DNA from: Hymenobacter caeli
GTDB taxonomy: Bacteria > Bacteroidota > Bacteroidia > Cytophagales > Hymenobacteraceae
Length of the DNA: 64,000 nucleotides
Reading direction: 5' to 3'
Assembly (NCBI RefSeq): GCF_013294115.1
Contig: NZ_JABSNP010000012.1
Coordinates: 1 to 64,000, forward strand
Shown: positions 1-8,551 of the stretch, piece after piece
Layout of the letters: every line of letters begins with the position of its first letter
How positions within the stretch are numbered: the first letter of the stretch is position 1
Notes under the pieces: generated by a model
Told to the model about the DNA's origin: nothing
Seen by the model: only the letters and a program-made list of their open reading frames with translations
Databases searched by the model: none
Position numbers and translations under genes: made by a program

Positions 1-1
1 G

Positions 2-85
2 GCCACCCGGTACGATAAGCTGGATGCGCATTTTCTGGCTTTTATTCACCTGGCCGCAACCGTCCTCTGGCTGCGTGACTGTTAA
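2..85 (+). pseudogene. C-terminal fragment of an IS5-family transposase
   Basis: The first bases read in frame 2 as a 27-residue tail ending at a TAA (83-85). It contains TRYDKLDAHFLAFIHL and AATVLWLRDC, which resembles the C-terminal helix of IS5-type DDE transposases (the R-Y-D-K ... FLA ... LA ... LR pattern). The rest of the element lies outside the window, so it may be intact there. The tail ends 11 bases before the first possible start of the histidine kinase, so the element's right end must fall at about 86-96. Identification is from a short segment and therefore tentative. Confidence 0.6.
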
Positions 86-96
86 CACTTCCTAGC

Positions 97-1650
97 TTGC
101 TCACCCTGCTGCACCTGGCCTTCTTTCGCTACTACCCGGCCCAGCCGGCCAACCTCTATTTCGCCCTTTTTACCCTGGGGTCGGGGTTGCAAAATCTGGG
201 CATTTTGGGTCAGAAAGCAATGGCCTTTTCGACCCCGGTACCTGGGCTGCTCCTGCAGTTCGTCACGGATTTCCTATTAACGGGCGCTTACTTGTGGGCT
301 GTGCGGGCCCTTTATGCCTTGTTCGGCTTCCGGCCCGGCTGGCTGTATAAAGGGCTATGGCTGGGCTTTGGGGTGATGGTAGCCCTTAAACTGTACGGCA
401 GTGAAACGGTTGCTTACGCTTTTATAAGCGTATTCCTTGCCGCCATTGTCGAGCTGCTGCACCTAACCGGGCGTGCCCTGCGGCAACGCCAACGCGGGGC
501 CTGGATTATCGGTGCCGGGTTTGCCGTTACCCTCCTACTCATCGTGGGCATGTTGGTAATCATCGCGGTAGGTACCCTGCTGAAAGCTCCGAATTCATCA
601 CTGGCAGCGGGGGATGTACTTTCTGTGTTATTACCCCTGGTGCTTTATCTGTCCCCGGCGCTGGGCATCTCGTTGTTTCTGGCTCGCGAGTTCGCCCTTG
701 ATGCCGTGCTGCTGCAAGTCAAGCTGGGCGAAGTCGAGCGCCTCTCGGCCCAGACCCTGGCCCAGGAGCAGGACAAGCAGGCCCTGCTGGCCAACCAAAA
801 CGAGACCCTGGAGCAGCAGGTAGCCCAGCGCACCCAGGAGCTGCAAGGCTCGCTCACCCGCCTGCAAGCCACCCAGGCCCAGCTCGTCCAGGCCGAGAAG
901 ATGGCCGGCCTGGGCGAGCTGACGGCCGGCATCGCCCACGAGATTCAGAACCCGCTCAACTTCGTCAACAACTTCGCCGAAGTCAGCGCCGAGCTGGTGG
1001 GCGAGCTGGCAGAAGAGCAGCAGCGCCCGGCCCGCGACCCGGCCCTGGAAGCCGAGCTACTGGGCGACCTCAAGCAGAACCTGGGCAAAATCAGCCACCA
1101 CGGCCAGCGGGCGGCCAGCATCGTGCGCGGGATGCTCGAGCACAGCCGCGCTAGCACGGGCGAGCGGACCCCCTCCGACCTCAACGCCCTCTGCGACGAG
1201 TACCTACGCCTGGCCTACCACGGCCTGCGGGCCAAAGACAAAGCCTTCAACGCGGCGCTCAGCACCGACTTCGCGCCGGACCTGCCAGCAGTAAACGTGG
1301 TGGGCCCCGACATCGGCCGCGTGCTGCTCAACCTGCTCACCAACGCCTTTTACGCCGTGCGCCAGCGCCAGCGGGCCGGCGAGGCCGGCTACGCGCCCCG
1401 CGTCGGCGTCAGCACGCGGCGGGTCGGCGGGCAGGTCGAAATCCGGGTGGCCGACAACGGCACGGGGATGCCGGCGGCGGTGCAGGCCAAGATATTTCAG
1501 CCCTTTTTCACCACCAAGCCCACCGGCGAGGGCACCGGCCTGGGCCTCTCGCTCAGCCACGACATCATCGCCCAGGGCCACGGCGGCACGCTCGGCGTGG
1601 AGAGCCGCGAGGGCGAGGGCACCGAATTCGTGATTTTTCTTCCCATTTAA
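97..1650 (+). CDS. membrane sensor histidine kinase, probably 5'-truncated by an IS
   Basis: About six hydrophobic segments (residues ~20-38, 50-76, 84-100, 106-122, 135-162, 172-196) are followed by a coiled-coil linker (~205-265) and a HisKA/HATPase_c core. The H-box is [14 protein letters not shown] with the phospho-accepting His near residue 281; the N-box [13 protein letters not shown]1 motif ADNGTGMP and [11 protein letters not shown] are all present, so the catalytic end looks intact. The start is a TTG at 97; an in-frame stop at 76-78 blocks any longer reading, and no ATG precedes the first membrane segment. Related kinases of this type normally have another ~20-30 N-terminal residues, and a transposase tail sits immediately upstream, so the original 5' end was probably replaced by an IS. 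It probably signals to the receiver proteins at 1689 and 2292. Confidence 0.85.
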   Translation: MLTLLHLAFFRYYPAQPANLYFALFTLGSGLQNLGILGQKAMAFSTPVPGLLLQFVTDFLLTGAYLWAVRALYALFGFRPGWLYKGLWLGFGVMVALKLYGSETVAYAFISVFLAAIVELLHLTGRALRQRQRGAWIIGAGFAVTLLLIVGMLVIIAVGTLLKAPNSSLAAGDVLSVLLPLVLYLSPALGISLFLAREFALDAVLLQVKLGEVERLSAQTLAQEQDKQALLANQNETLEQQVAQRTQELQGSLTRLQATQAQLVQAEKMAGLGELTAGIAHEIQNPLNFVNNFAEVSAELVGELAEEQQRPARDPALEAELLGDLKQNLGKISHHGQRAASIVRGMLEHSRASTGERTPSDLNALCDEYLRLAYHGLRAKDKAFNAALSTDFAPDLPAVNVVGPDIGRVLLNLLTNAFYAVRQRQRAGEAGYAPRVGVSTRRVGGQVEIRVADNGTGMPAAVQAKIFQPFFTTKPTGEGTGLGLSLSHDIIAQGHGGTLGVESREGEGTEFVIFLPI

Positions 1651-1688
1651 GCCCAGTTCAATCTAACACCCATCCTATCTTTGAGCAG

Positions 1689-2081
1689 ATGAAAATCCTG
1701 GTAGTGGACGACGAGCCCGACGTGCGCGTTTTGTTTGAGCAGCGCTTCCGGCGGGAGATTCGCCAAGGCGAATTCACGTTCTCCTTTGCCTATTCGGGCG
1801 AAGAAGCCCTGGCGTACCTGCACGGGCACGCCTCGGAGGTGGTGCTCATCCTTTCCGACATCAACATGCCGGGCATGAGCGGCTTCGAGCTGCTGCGGCG
1901 CGTGAAGCAGGAATACGGGGCCCCGCCGCCGCCCGCCCCGCCCCTGGTGATGATGGTGACGGCCTACGGCGACACGGAAAGCTACAACCAGGCCATGCAG
2001 CTCGGGGCCGACGATTTCCTGACCAAGCCGGTGGACTTCGCCGCCCTCAAAGAAAAACTGATTTCCCTGGAAAAGCAATAG
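1689..2081 (+). CDS. single-domain response regulator (receiver only)
   Basis: A 130-residue stand-alone REC domain. The acidic pair D7-D8, phospho-acceptor D57 (LILSDINMPG), the T91 region (VTAYGD) and the conserved Lys 113 (LTKPVDF) are all visible. There is no output domain, so it would act by protein contact or as a phosphate relay. It starts 38 bases after the upstream kinase and resembles the receiver of the cyclase protein at 2292, sharing the DINMP and KPVDF blocks. It has a proline-rich loop (residues 79-85, APPPPAP). Probably co-transcribed with the kinase. Confidence 0.9.
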   Translation: MKILVVDDEPDVRVLFEQRFRREIRQGEFTFSFAYSGEEALAYLHGHASEVVLILSDINMPGMSGFELLRRVKQEYGAPPPPAPPLVMMVTAYGDTESYNQAMQLGADDFLTKPVDFAALKEKLISLEKQ

Positions 2082-2121
2082 ACTTATTATGAGCTTTAAA
2101 CCACAGATTTATAATAATTTA

Positions 2122-2219
2122 GAACGTCATGCTGAGCGCAGCCGAAGCATCTCTACCGCGGCAGTAATCAATAAATAGTTAGCGGGAGAGATGCTTCGGC
2201 TGCGCTCAGCATGACGTTC
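2122..2219. repeat. palindromic repeat, family A (32-bp perfect stem)
   Basis: Bases 2122-2153 and 2188-2219 are perfect reverse complements over 32 bp, around a 34-base loop. The arm core is CATGCTGAGCGCAGCCGAAG. A second copy with the same layout and a related core lies at 40210-40303. It sits between two response-regulator genes and lacks a clear U-run, so it is better explained as a dispersed REP/MITE-like element than as a simple terminator, although the RNA hairpin could also terminate. Confidence 0.9.
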
Positions 2220-2291
2220 ATCAGGTGACGTTCAATCCAGCATGACATTTAATTGTGATAAATAGCTCATTTAAAAACACTAGCGACCCTG

Positions 2292-3338
2292 ATGAGCACA
2301 AAAATACTGGTGGTGGACGACGAGGCCGACCTGGAGCTGCTCATCAAGCAGAAGTTTCGGCGCAAAATCCGGGAGGGGGCCTACGAGTTCCTCTTCGCCG
2401 GCAACGGCGAGGAGGCCCTGGCCTGCGTGGCCGCGCACCCCGACACCGACATCATCCTCTCCGACATCAACATGCCCGTGATGGACGGGCTGACGCTACT
2501 ATCGCGCCTGCACGACCTCAACTCGGTCATTAAGACGGTCATCGTGTCGGCCTACGGCGACATGGGCAACATCCGCACCGCCATGAACCGGGGGGCCTTC
2601 GACTTCGTGTGCAAGCCCGTCGATTTCGGCGACCTGGAGCTGACCATCGAGAAAACCATCGGGCAGGTGCAGCAGCTGCACGAAACGCTGCGGGCCATCC
2701 AGGAAAACAACATCCTGAAGATGTACGTGGACGAGACGGTCATCAACTTCATGGCCCGCCCCGGCTTCGCCGACCAGCTGCTGGCCAGCGAAACCATCGA
2801 GGCCACGGTCGTTTTCATCGACATCTGCGGCTTCACGGCCCTGTCCGAACAGCTGCCGGCCGCAGCCCTGGTGCAGCTGCTCAACACCTACTTCGACCAG
2901 ATTGTCAAGGAAATCATTGCCCAGGGCGGCTACGTCGATAAGTTCATGGGCGACGCCGTGATGGCCGTGTTCCGGGGCGAATACCACCTGGACCGGGCCA
3001 TCGACGCGGCCCTCTCGGTGCGCACCATGCTGCACGCCGTCCCCGACGTGGTACTGAAGGACACCCGCTACCACCCGGAGGTGTCCATCGGCATCAACAC
3101 CGGCGAGATGGTGTCGGGCAACATCGGCTCGTCCTCGCTCAAGCGCCTGGACTACACCGTCATCGGCGACGCCGTGAACATGAGCCAGCGCCTGCAATCA
3201 GTGGCGCAGGCCAGCCAGATTGTCGTCACCGAAATCATCTACGAGCAGGTAAAGGAGAGCTTTCAGTGCCGGGCCATCGGCGAGTTGAAGCTCAAAAACA
3301 AGGCGCACCCGGTGATGACCTACGAGGTGGTAGCGTAA
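2292..3338 (+). CDS. response regulator with class III adenylate cyclase output domain
   Basis: 348 residues. An N-terminal REC domain (1-125; D9/D10, phospho-acceptor D58 in ILSDINMPVMDG, K108 in CKPVDF) is joined by a helical linker (~115-160) to a class III nucleotide cyclase domain (~165-348). Metal-binding D177 (VVFIDICGFTALSE) and D221 (DKFMGDAVMAVF), the base-contacting K217 and D287/T289 pair (LDYTVIGDAVN), and transition-state N296 and R300 are all present. The Lys plus Asp/Thr combination points to ATP rather than GTP, so the product is predicted to be cAMP made when the receiver is phosphorylated. It faces a cyclic-nucleotide-binding protein gene end to end, 37 bases apart, which is a natural candidate effector. 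Confidence 0.92.
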   Translation: MSTKILVVDDEADLELLIKQKFRRKIREGAYEFLFAGNGEEALACVAAHPDTDIILSDINMPVMDGLTLLSRLHDLNSVIKTVIVSAYGDMGNIRTAMNRGAFDFVCKPVDFGDLELTIEKTIGQVQQLHETLRAIQENNILKMYVDETVINFMARPGFADQLLASETIEATVVFIDICGFTALSEQLPAAALVQLLNTYFDQIVKEIIAQGGYVDKFMGDAVMAVFRGEYHLDRAIDAALSVRTMLHAVPDVVLKDTRYHPEVSIGINTGEMVSGNIGSSSLKRLDYTVIGDAVNMSQRLQSVAQASQIVVTEIIYEQVKESFQCRAIGELKLKNKAHPVMTYEVVA

Positions 3339-3375
3339 GCCGCCGGGCCCGCCGCGGCCCCGGGCCCGGCCGCCG

Positions 3376-6087
3376 TCAGTCGGGCCGCAGGGCCTCGTTC
3401 TGGCGGCGCAGGCGCTGGCACAGCACCCGCACGATGTTGCGCAGCACCTCGCCGCGCTCCTCCATCACGTCGTAAAAGTCTTCCTGGTCGAGCCGGAAGG
3501 CCGTCACCGCATCCTGCGCCACCGCCGACGCCGAACGGGGCTCGGCATCGAGCAGGGCCAGCTCGCCAAAAAAGTCGCCGTTGCCGAAGGTGGCCAGCCG
3601 CTGCGGGCCGTTGAAGATGCCGACCTGGCCCTCGTGGATGATGAAGAGCGAGGCCCCCAGCTCGCCCTTGGCAAAAATCTGCTCGCCGGCGGCAAAGCTC
3701 ACTTCGTGCATGATGGGCACGATGCTGCTGAGCACGTTTTCGGCCGTTTCGGCGAACAGCGCCGTGTGTTGCAGCACCCGCACCCGCTCGGCGGCGCTGA
3801 TGGACGAAGTAGTGGCGGCGTGGCTCATGAGCAGCTGGTCGAGGGTTTGGTGGGCGGCATCTACGAGCCGGTACAGGGCCGGCTGCTGCGCGGCGAGCCG
3901 CGCCAGGAGGGCAAAAGCGCTTTCGCGCACCAGCGGGCTGGGGCTGCGCAGGTGCGGGGCCAGCGCCGCCACCGAGCCGGCCGTGGGCTGCCACTGCTCC
4001 AGGGCCACCCGCACGGTCCAGTCGGCAAAGGCGGTTTCGCCGCGCGTCACGATGGTTTCGACGATGGGGGCGGGGGCCAGCAGCGGCCCCAGCAGGCGGT
4101 CGAAAGTGCGCTCTTTTTCGGCGGGCGGGTCTGGCGCGAGCAGGGCTTGCAGGCCCAGGTAGGTGGGCCGGGCAATGCTGTTGTCGAGGATTTCGAGGGC
4201 GTTGGCCTGGCGCTCGCGGGCGGCGTGGGCCACCCCGCGCTGCGCGTCGGCAATGAGCCGGGGCGCGTGCAGCTGGCCCAGCAGGCCGAACACCCGCTGC
4301 CGGGCCCGGGCCAGCTCGTAGTCGAGGCAGCCGGCCAGGGCGGGGCCGGCCGTGGCCTGGCCGTGCAGCAGCAGCTGGGCCAGGCGCAGCTCTTCGCCCA
4401 CCAGGGCCTGAAACAGGGGGCCGTCCTGGGGGCCCGCGTCGGCGTGGCGCAGCGCCCGCAGGGCCGCCTCGCGCCGGAACAGGTGGGGCTGCCCGGCCAG
4501 GGCCACCAGCAGCTGGCGGCTGGCGGCCGTGCGCAGGCGGCCGCACACCTGCGCCACCCGCCGCACCCGGGCCGGGTCGGGCTCGGCGCTGAGCACGTCG
4601 GCCAGCGCGGGCAGGACGGCGTCGCCCAGGCGCAGCAGGTGCTGCGCGGCAGCGGCCCGGCCCGCCTTGCGCCCCAGCTCCAGCACCAAGTGGCGAATCT
4701 CGTCGGGGCTGGCGGTAGCGGGGAGGGCCAGGGCGTGGCCGGGGTCGGCGGGGTCGGCGGCCGCCGGGGCTTCGTCTTCGCCCGGCGCGAAGCGCTGGCT
4801 CAAGGCGTGCCCCAGCTCGGCCACGTACTGGCGGTAGGTGCGCCCCAGCAGCAGCAGCACGCCGAGCATCAGCAGGCCCATCCACGCGAACGGGGCCCAG
4901 GGGTGGTGGCCCCCCGGCAGGGCGGGCAGCACGAACAGCAATCCGCCGCCCAGGGCCAGGCCCAGCGGCTCGTAGAGGCCCTTGGCTAAGGTGTGCGCCT
5001 GCAGGCGCTCGGGCGGCGAGAGGGGCTGGAAAAGCAGCAGAAACACGGGGTCAAACACGGCCCGGCGCAGCACTTCCAGCCCCAAATACAGCCCGCAGAA
5101 ATAGCGCAGCGCCGTGCTCTCGTTGGTCAGGTCGAGGCCGGCGTACAGGACCAGCCCGCCCAGCAGGGCCACCGGCAGTGCCAGCAGCACCCGGCGCACG
5201 CCCAGCGCGTCGAGGGCGCGCTGCGAGAGCAGCAGCTTGAAAACCAGGGCCAACAGGTAGGTGCACACGAGCACGGTGCCCACGTAGCGCATGATGGCCG
5301 CCTCGTCGTGGAAGCGGTGCTTGACGTTCACAAAAAACAGGTACTCGATGCCCGTCGTCACGGCCGCCAGGCCCAGCAGGCTCAGGCACAGCGTCGGCAC
5401 CAGCCGGCTCTCGCCCAGCCAGCGGCGCAGCCCCGGGGCCACCGCCTGCGCCCGGGCCCGCCGCGGGGCCGGGGCCGCGGCCACCGCGTGCGCCCGCAGC
5501 GTGGCCCGCAGGGCCAGCAGCGCCCCCAGGTAGGCCCCGAAGGCCGTGCCCAGCAGCCACGGCAGGTCGGCGTGGCCGTGGATGGCAATGGCCAGCACGG
5601 CCCCCAGCGTCTTGGCCGGCATGTCGCCCGCGCTGATGACGCCGAACAGCCGCTTGCTCTGCCGCACGTCGAACACCACCGCCGCCACGCCCCAAAACTC
5701 CAGGCTGGTGAGCAGGTAGATGACCCGGTAGCCCGCCATCACGGCCACGGCCGAGGCCACCGAGTGGCCCGTGGCCACCAGCACGCCCAGCACGCCCGCC
5801 AGCACCACCGCCGCCAGCAGCACCCGCACCGCCAGCTTTTGCAGGGGCCAGTGGTGCTCGAAGCGCCCGTAGAGCTGGCCCGCCGCCAGCATGGCCAGGG
5901 CCGCCGCGCCGTAGGCCAGCGGCAGGTTGCGCTCGGGGTTGTTTTCGAGCAGCAGCACGTTGGCCGCCACGTACACCAGCACGGCCCCAACGCCCAGCAG
6001 GCAGTTGTGCAGGAAAAACAGCCACACCGTGCGCCCCTCCCCGGTCCGCACGCCCAGCAGCTGTTTTCCGCGCTCGGTTATCGTCAT
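3376..6087 (-). CDS. transporter-like membrane protein with HEAT repeats and cNMP-binding domain
   Basis: 903 residues from the ATG at 6087; a longer frame upstream is low-complexity and lacks homology-like features. Residues ~15-430 form about 11-12 hydrophobic segments resembling the NTT/Npt1 ATP-ADP translocase or MFS-like fold. The segment ~480-745 is rich in Leu/Ala/Arg helical pairs typical of HEAT repeats. The C-terminus (~765-895) is a cyclic-nucleotide-binding domain whose phosphate-binding cassette reads FGELALLDAEPRSASA, with the expected Glu and Arg-Ser ligand residues. Known proteins of this architecture have no settled function and nucleotide exchange is not proven by the fold. 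Its placement tail-to-tail with an adenylate cyclase suggests it responds to cAMP. Confidence 0.85.
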   Translation of the reverse strand: MTITERGKQLLGVRTGEGRTVWLFFLHNCLLGVGAVLVYVAANVLLLENNPERNLPLAYGAAALAMLAAGQLYGRFEHHWPLQKLAVRVLLAAVVLAGVLGVLVATGHSVASAVAVMAGYRVIYLLTSLEFWGVAAVVFDVRQSKRLFGVISAGDMPAKTLGAVLAIAIHGHADLPWLLGTAFGAYLGALLALRATLRAHAVAAAPAPRRARAQAVAPGLRRWLGESRLVPTLCLSLLGLAAVTTGIEYLFFVNVKHRFHDEAAIMRYVGTVLVCTYLLALVFKLLLSQRALDALGVRRVLLALPVALLGGLVLYAGLDLTNESTALRYFCGLYLGLEVLRRAVFDPVFLLLFQPLSPPERLQAHTLAKGLYEPLGLALGGGLLFVLPALPGGHHPWAPFAWMGLLMLGVLLLLGRTYRQYVAELGHALSQRFAPGEDEAPAAADPADPGHALALPATASPDEIRHLVLELGRKAGRAAAAQHLLRLGDAVLPALADVLSAEPDPARVRRVAQVCGRLRTAASRQLLVALAGQPHLFRREAALRALRHADAGPQDGPLFQALVGEELRLAQLLLHGQATAGPALAGCLDYELARARQRVFGLLGQLHAPRLIADAQRGVAHAARERQANALEILDNSIARPTYLGLQALLAPDPPAEKERTFDRLLGPLLAPAPIVETIVTRGETAFADWTVRVALEQWQPTAGSVAALAPHLRSPSPLVRESAFALLARLAAQQPALYRLVDAAHQTLDQLLMSHAATTSSISAAERVRVLQHTALFAETAENVLSSIVPIMHEVSFAAGEQIFAKGELGASLFIIHEGQVGIFNGPQRLATFGNGDFFGELALLDAEPRSASAVAQDAVTAFRLDQEDFYDVMEERGEVLRNIVRVLCQRLRRQNEALRPD

Positions 6088-6248
6088 GGCCCGCAAGTTA
6101 GCGCAGGGCCGTTCTTTCAAATCCCAATTTCTGCCGGCATGAGGCAAAGAAATACAGCGGTGTTCCGGCCAGGGCCCGGCCGGGTGCGGGGCCGCCTTAC
6201 CGTGGGGCCGCCTTGCCGTGGGGTCCGGCCGGCGCTTTTGCTTCGCGC

Positions 6249-7073
6249 CTATAGCACGCCCCGCCACACCAGGTACTCGGCGGGCCAGTCGAGGGCCGGG
6301 GCCTCCGCCCGGCCGGGCCACAGGCCGTACAGGGCCGAGCCCGAGCCCGACAAGCTGGCGTAGGCGGCCCCGGCGGCGTAGAGCTGGGCTTTGATGGCGG
6401 CCAGGCCCGGGTAGGCCGGGGCCAGGGCCGTTTCGAAGTCGTTGGCCACGGTGCCGCGCCAGGTTTCGATGGGCCCCGCCAGGGCCGCCCGCAGCGGGTG
6501 GGCCGGGGCCCGCGGCGCCACCCGGGCGTAGGCCTCGGCCGTGCCGATGTGCAGGCCCGGGTACACCACGGCGCAGGCGGTGCCGGCCAGGGGCAAGTCA
6601 ATGGCCTCGAATTCGTCGCCCTTGCCCCCGGCCAGCACGGGCCGGTTTTGGATGAAAAAGGCGCAGTCGGCCCCCAGACGGCGGGCGTAGCCTTCCAGCG
6701 CTTCCGTCGATAAGCCCAGCCCGAACAGCTCGTTGGCCGCCTTCAGCGCAAACGCCGCGTCGGCGGAGCCGCCGCCCAGGCCCGCCCCGATGGGCACCAC
6801 CTTGTGCAGGTGCAGCTGCACGGGCGGCAGCCGCGGGAAATCGGCTTGCAGCAGCGCATAGGCCCGCAGGCACAGGTTGGTTTCCGGGGCCCCGGGAATG
6901 GGCCGGCCGGTGAGGACAATGCCGGTGGGCTGGCCGGGCGCGGCAGGCAGCAGCTCCAGCGCGTCGGTCCACGGCAGCGGCACAAACACCGTCTCGAGCG
7001 TGTGGAAGCCGTCGGGGCGGCGGGCGGTGACGTAGAGGCCCAGGTTGAGCTTGGCGTTGGGGAAGGTGAGCAC
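6249..7073 (-). CDS. ispE: 4-diphosphocytidyl-2-C-methyl-D-erythritol kinase
   Basis: 274 residues from a GTG start (7073). IspE phosphorylates the 2-hydroxyl of CDP-methylerythritol in the non-mevalonate isoprenoid pathway in the cytoplasm. The N-terminal PNAKLNLGLYV with catalytic Lys 8, the GHMP-kinase ATP loop PIGAGLGGGSADAA (94-107), Asp 136 in GADCAFF and the C-terminal SLSGSGSALYGL are all present, and the length is normal. A longer frame adds 28 residues of Arg/Pro-rich sequence not seen in the family, so the GTG beginning VLTFPNAKLN was chosen. It diverges from the sugar transferase gene with only 66 bases between starts. Confidence 0.95.
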   Translation of the reverse strand: MLTFPNAKLNLGLYVTARRPDGFHTLETVFVPLPWTDALELLPAAPGQPTGIVLTGRPIPGAPETNLCLRAYALLQADFPRLPPVQLHLHKVVPIGAGLGGGSADAAFALKAANELFGLGLSTEALEGYARRLGADCAFFIQNRPVLAGGKGDEFEAIDLPLAGTACAVVYPGLHIGTAEAYARVAPRAPAHPLRAALAGPIETWRGTVANDFETALAPAYPGLAAIKAQLYAAGAAYASLSGSGSALYGLWPGRAEAPALDWPAEYLVWRGVL

Positions 7074-7128
7074 GGGGCGTGGGAAACGGGGTTGGCGGGA
7101 AGGACGGGCGCTGGGGCGGGCGGCACCG

Positions 7129-7136
7129 TATTTTTG
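7129..7136 (+). promoter_or_regulatory. Bacteroidota -7 element very close to a start codon
   Basis: TATTTTTG matches the TAnnTTTG -7 consensus perfectly and ends only 3 bases before the ATG of the sugar transferase gene, implying a leaderless or nearly leaderless mRNA. No TTG lies at the usual 19-20 base distance upstream, so it is only a partial promoter match. Confidence 0.45.
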
Positions 7137-7139
7137 GCC

Positions 7140-7787
7140 ATGCCCGCGGCCGCCCAAAATTCAGCATTCCCCGCCCAAAGTTTCTACGCGCGCCGCGGCA
7201 AGCGCTGGCTCGACGTGGCCGGGGCCCTGGCCCTGCTGGGCCCGGCCCTGCCCCTGGCGGCGCTGGGGGCCCTGCTGGCCGCCGCCCAAAACCGGGGCTC
7301 CTGGCTGTTCCGGCAGGCGCGGCCTGGGTGGCACGGGCGGCTGTTTACCCTCTACAAGCTGCAAACCATGACCAACGCCCGCGACGCCCGCGGCCGGCTG
7401 CTGCCCGATGCTCAGCGCCTGCCGCCGCTGGGCCGCTGGCTGCGCCGCACCTCGCTCGACGAGTTGCCCCAGCTCTGGAACGTGCTGCGCGGCGACCTGA
7501 GCCTGGTGGGGCCCCGGCCGCTGCTGCCCCAGTACCTGCCGCTGTACTCGCCGGCCCAGGCCCGGCGGCACCTGGTGCGCCCCGGCCTCACGGGCTGGGC
7601 CCAGGTGCACGGACGCAACGCCATTTCGTGGGAAGAGAAATTTGCCCTCGACGGGTGGTACGTGGAGCACCTCTCGCTGGCCCTGGACCTGAAAATTCTG
7701 TGGCGCACGGCCGGGCGGGTGCTGCGCGGGACCGGCGTGGCAGCCCCCGACCAGGCCACGGCCGAGGCCTTCCGGGGCCCGGCGTAG
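7140..7787 (+). CDS. PglC-like undecaprenyl-phosphate sugar-1-phosphate transferase
   Basis: 215 residues. One N-terminal membrane segment (~24-48) precedes the bacterial sugar transferase domain. Family motifs are the basic FYARRGKRWLD start, YKLQTMTNARD, SLDELPQLWNVLRGDLSLVG, GPRPLLPQY and RPGLTGWAQVHGRN. The short single-TM form matches monotopic PglC-type enzymes, which move a phospho-sugar from a UDP-sugar onto undecaprenyl phosphate at the inner membrane. PglD-like and PglE-like genes follow, so the substrate is plausibly a UDP-diacetamido-sugar of the bacillosamine type; that specificity is inference. Confidence 0.9.
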   Translation: MPAAAQNSAFPAQSFYARRGKRWLDVAGALALLGPALPLAALGALLAAAQNRGSWLFRQARPGWHGRLFTLYKLQTMTNARDARGRLLPDAQRLPPLGRWLRRTSLDELPQLWNVLRGDLSLVGPRPLLPQYLPLYSPAQARRHLVRPGLTGWAQVHGRNAISWEEKFALDGWYVEHLSLALDLKILWRTAGRVLRGTGVAAPDQATAEAFRGPA

Positions 7788-7849
7788 GGCCCGGGCGCGG
7801 AAGCAGCGCGAACTTTGCCGCCCGTGCCCACTTTCGCCCAGCCCGCCGC

Positions 7850-8551
7850 ATGACCCAGCTTTTCTTTTCGGACTACCACGCGGAGGAGGGCACCGGCCGG
7901 CCGCTCGTCATTTTTGGGGCCGGCGGGCTGGGGCGCGAAGTGCTGGACCTGGTGCGGCAGCTGAACGCGGCCGGCGCGGGCTGGGACGTACGCGGCTTCT
8001 ACGACGACGCGGCCCCCGCCGCGCCCACCGTGGCGGGCCTCCCCTACCTGGGCACCAGCGCCGCCCTCAACGCCACCGCCGAGCCGCTGGCCGTGGCCGT
8101 GGCCGTGGGCAGCAGCGCCGGCCGGGCCGCCGTGGCGGGCCGCCTCACGTCGGGGCAGCTGGCCTTTCCGGCGCTGGTGCACCCGGGCGTGGTGCTGGGC
8201 CCCGCCCAGCGCATTGCCGTGGGCGCGGGCTGCGTCATCCAGCAGGGCTGCATCCTCACGTGCGACATCACCCTGGGCCGCTTCGTGCTGCTGAACCTGG
8301 GCTGCACCGTGGGCCACGACGCCGCGCTCGGCGACTTCTGCTCGCTGATGCCCCGCGTCAACGTGGGCGGCGCGGCCCGGCTGGCCCCCGGCGTGTACCT
8401 TGGCACCGGGGCCACCGTCATCCAGGGCATCAGCGTGGGCGAGGACACCACCGTAGGAGCCGGGGCCGTGGTGGTGCGCGACCTGCCCGCCCGCGTCACG
8501 GCCGTGGGCGTGCCGGCCCGGGTAATTAAACAATTGACAGTGAGCAGTTAG
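7850..8551 (+). CDS. PglD/NeuD-like sugar O/N-acyltransferase
   Basis: 233 residues from the ATG at 7850. An N-terminal Rossmann-like part (PLVIFGAGGLGREVLDLV) is followed by a left-handed beta-helix of hexapeptide repeats (~110-225), as in PglD and NeuD acetyl-CoA-dependent acyltransferases. The likely catalytic His is in TVGHDAALGDF. It lies 62 bases after the PglC-like gene and was probably followed directly by the aminotransferase at 9377 before an IS inserted. The last residues (about KQLTVSS) are encoded by a small inverted repeat covering the 3' end, so the native C-terminus may have been altered. A -7-like GAACTTTG lies at 7809-7816. Confidence 0.9.
   Translation: MTQLFFSDYHAEEGTGRPLVIFGAGGLGREVLDLVRQLNAAGAGWDVRGFYDDAAPAAPTVAGLPYLGTSAALNATAEPLAVAVAVGSSAGRAAVAGRLTSGQLAFPALVHPGVVLGPAQRIAVGAGCVIQQGCILTCDITLGRFVLLNLGCTVGHDAALGDFCSLMPRVNVGGAARLAPGVYLGTGATVIQGISVGEDTTVGAGAVVVRDLPARVTAVGVPARVIKQLTVSS

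Noticed and set aside
7074..7157. 28-residue upstream extension of ispE
   Set aside because: It is Arg/Pro-rich, unlike IspE N-termini, and overlaps the opposing promoter; the GTG at 7073 leads straight into PNAKLNLGL.
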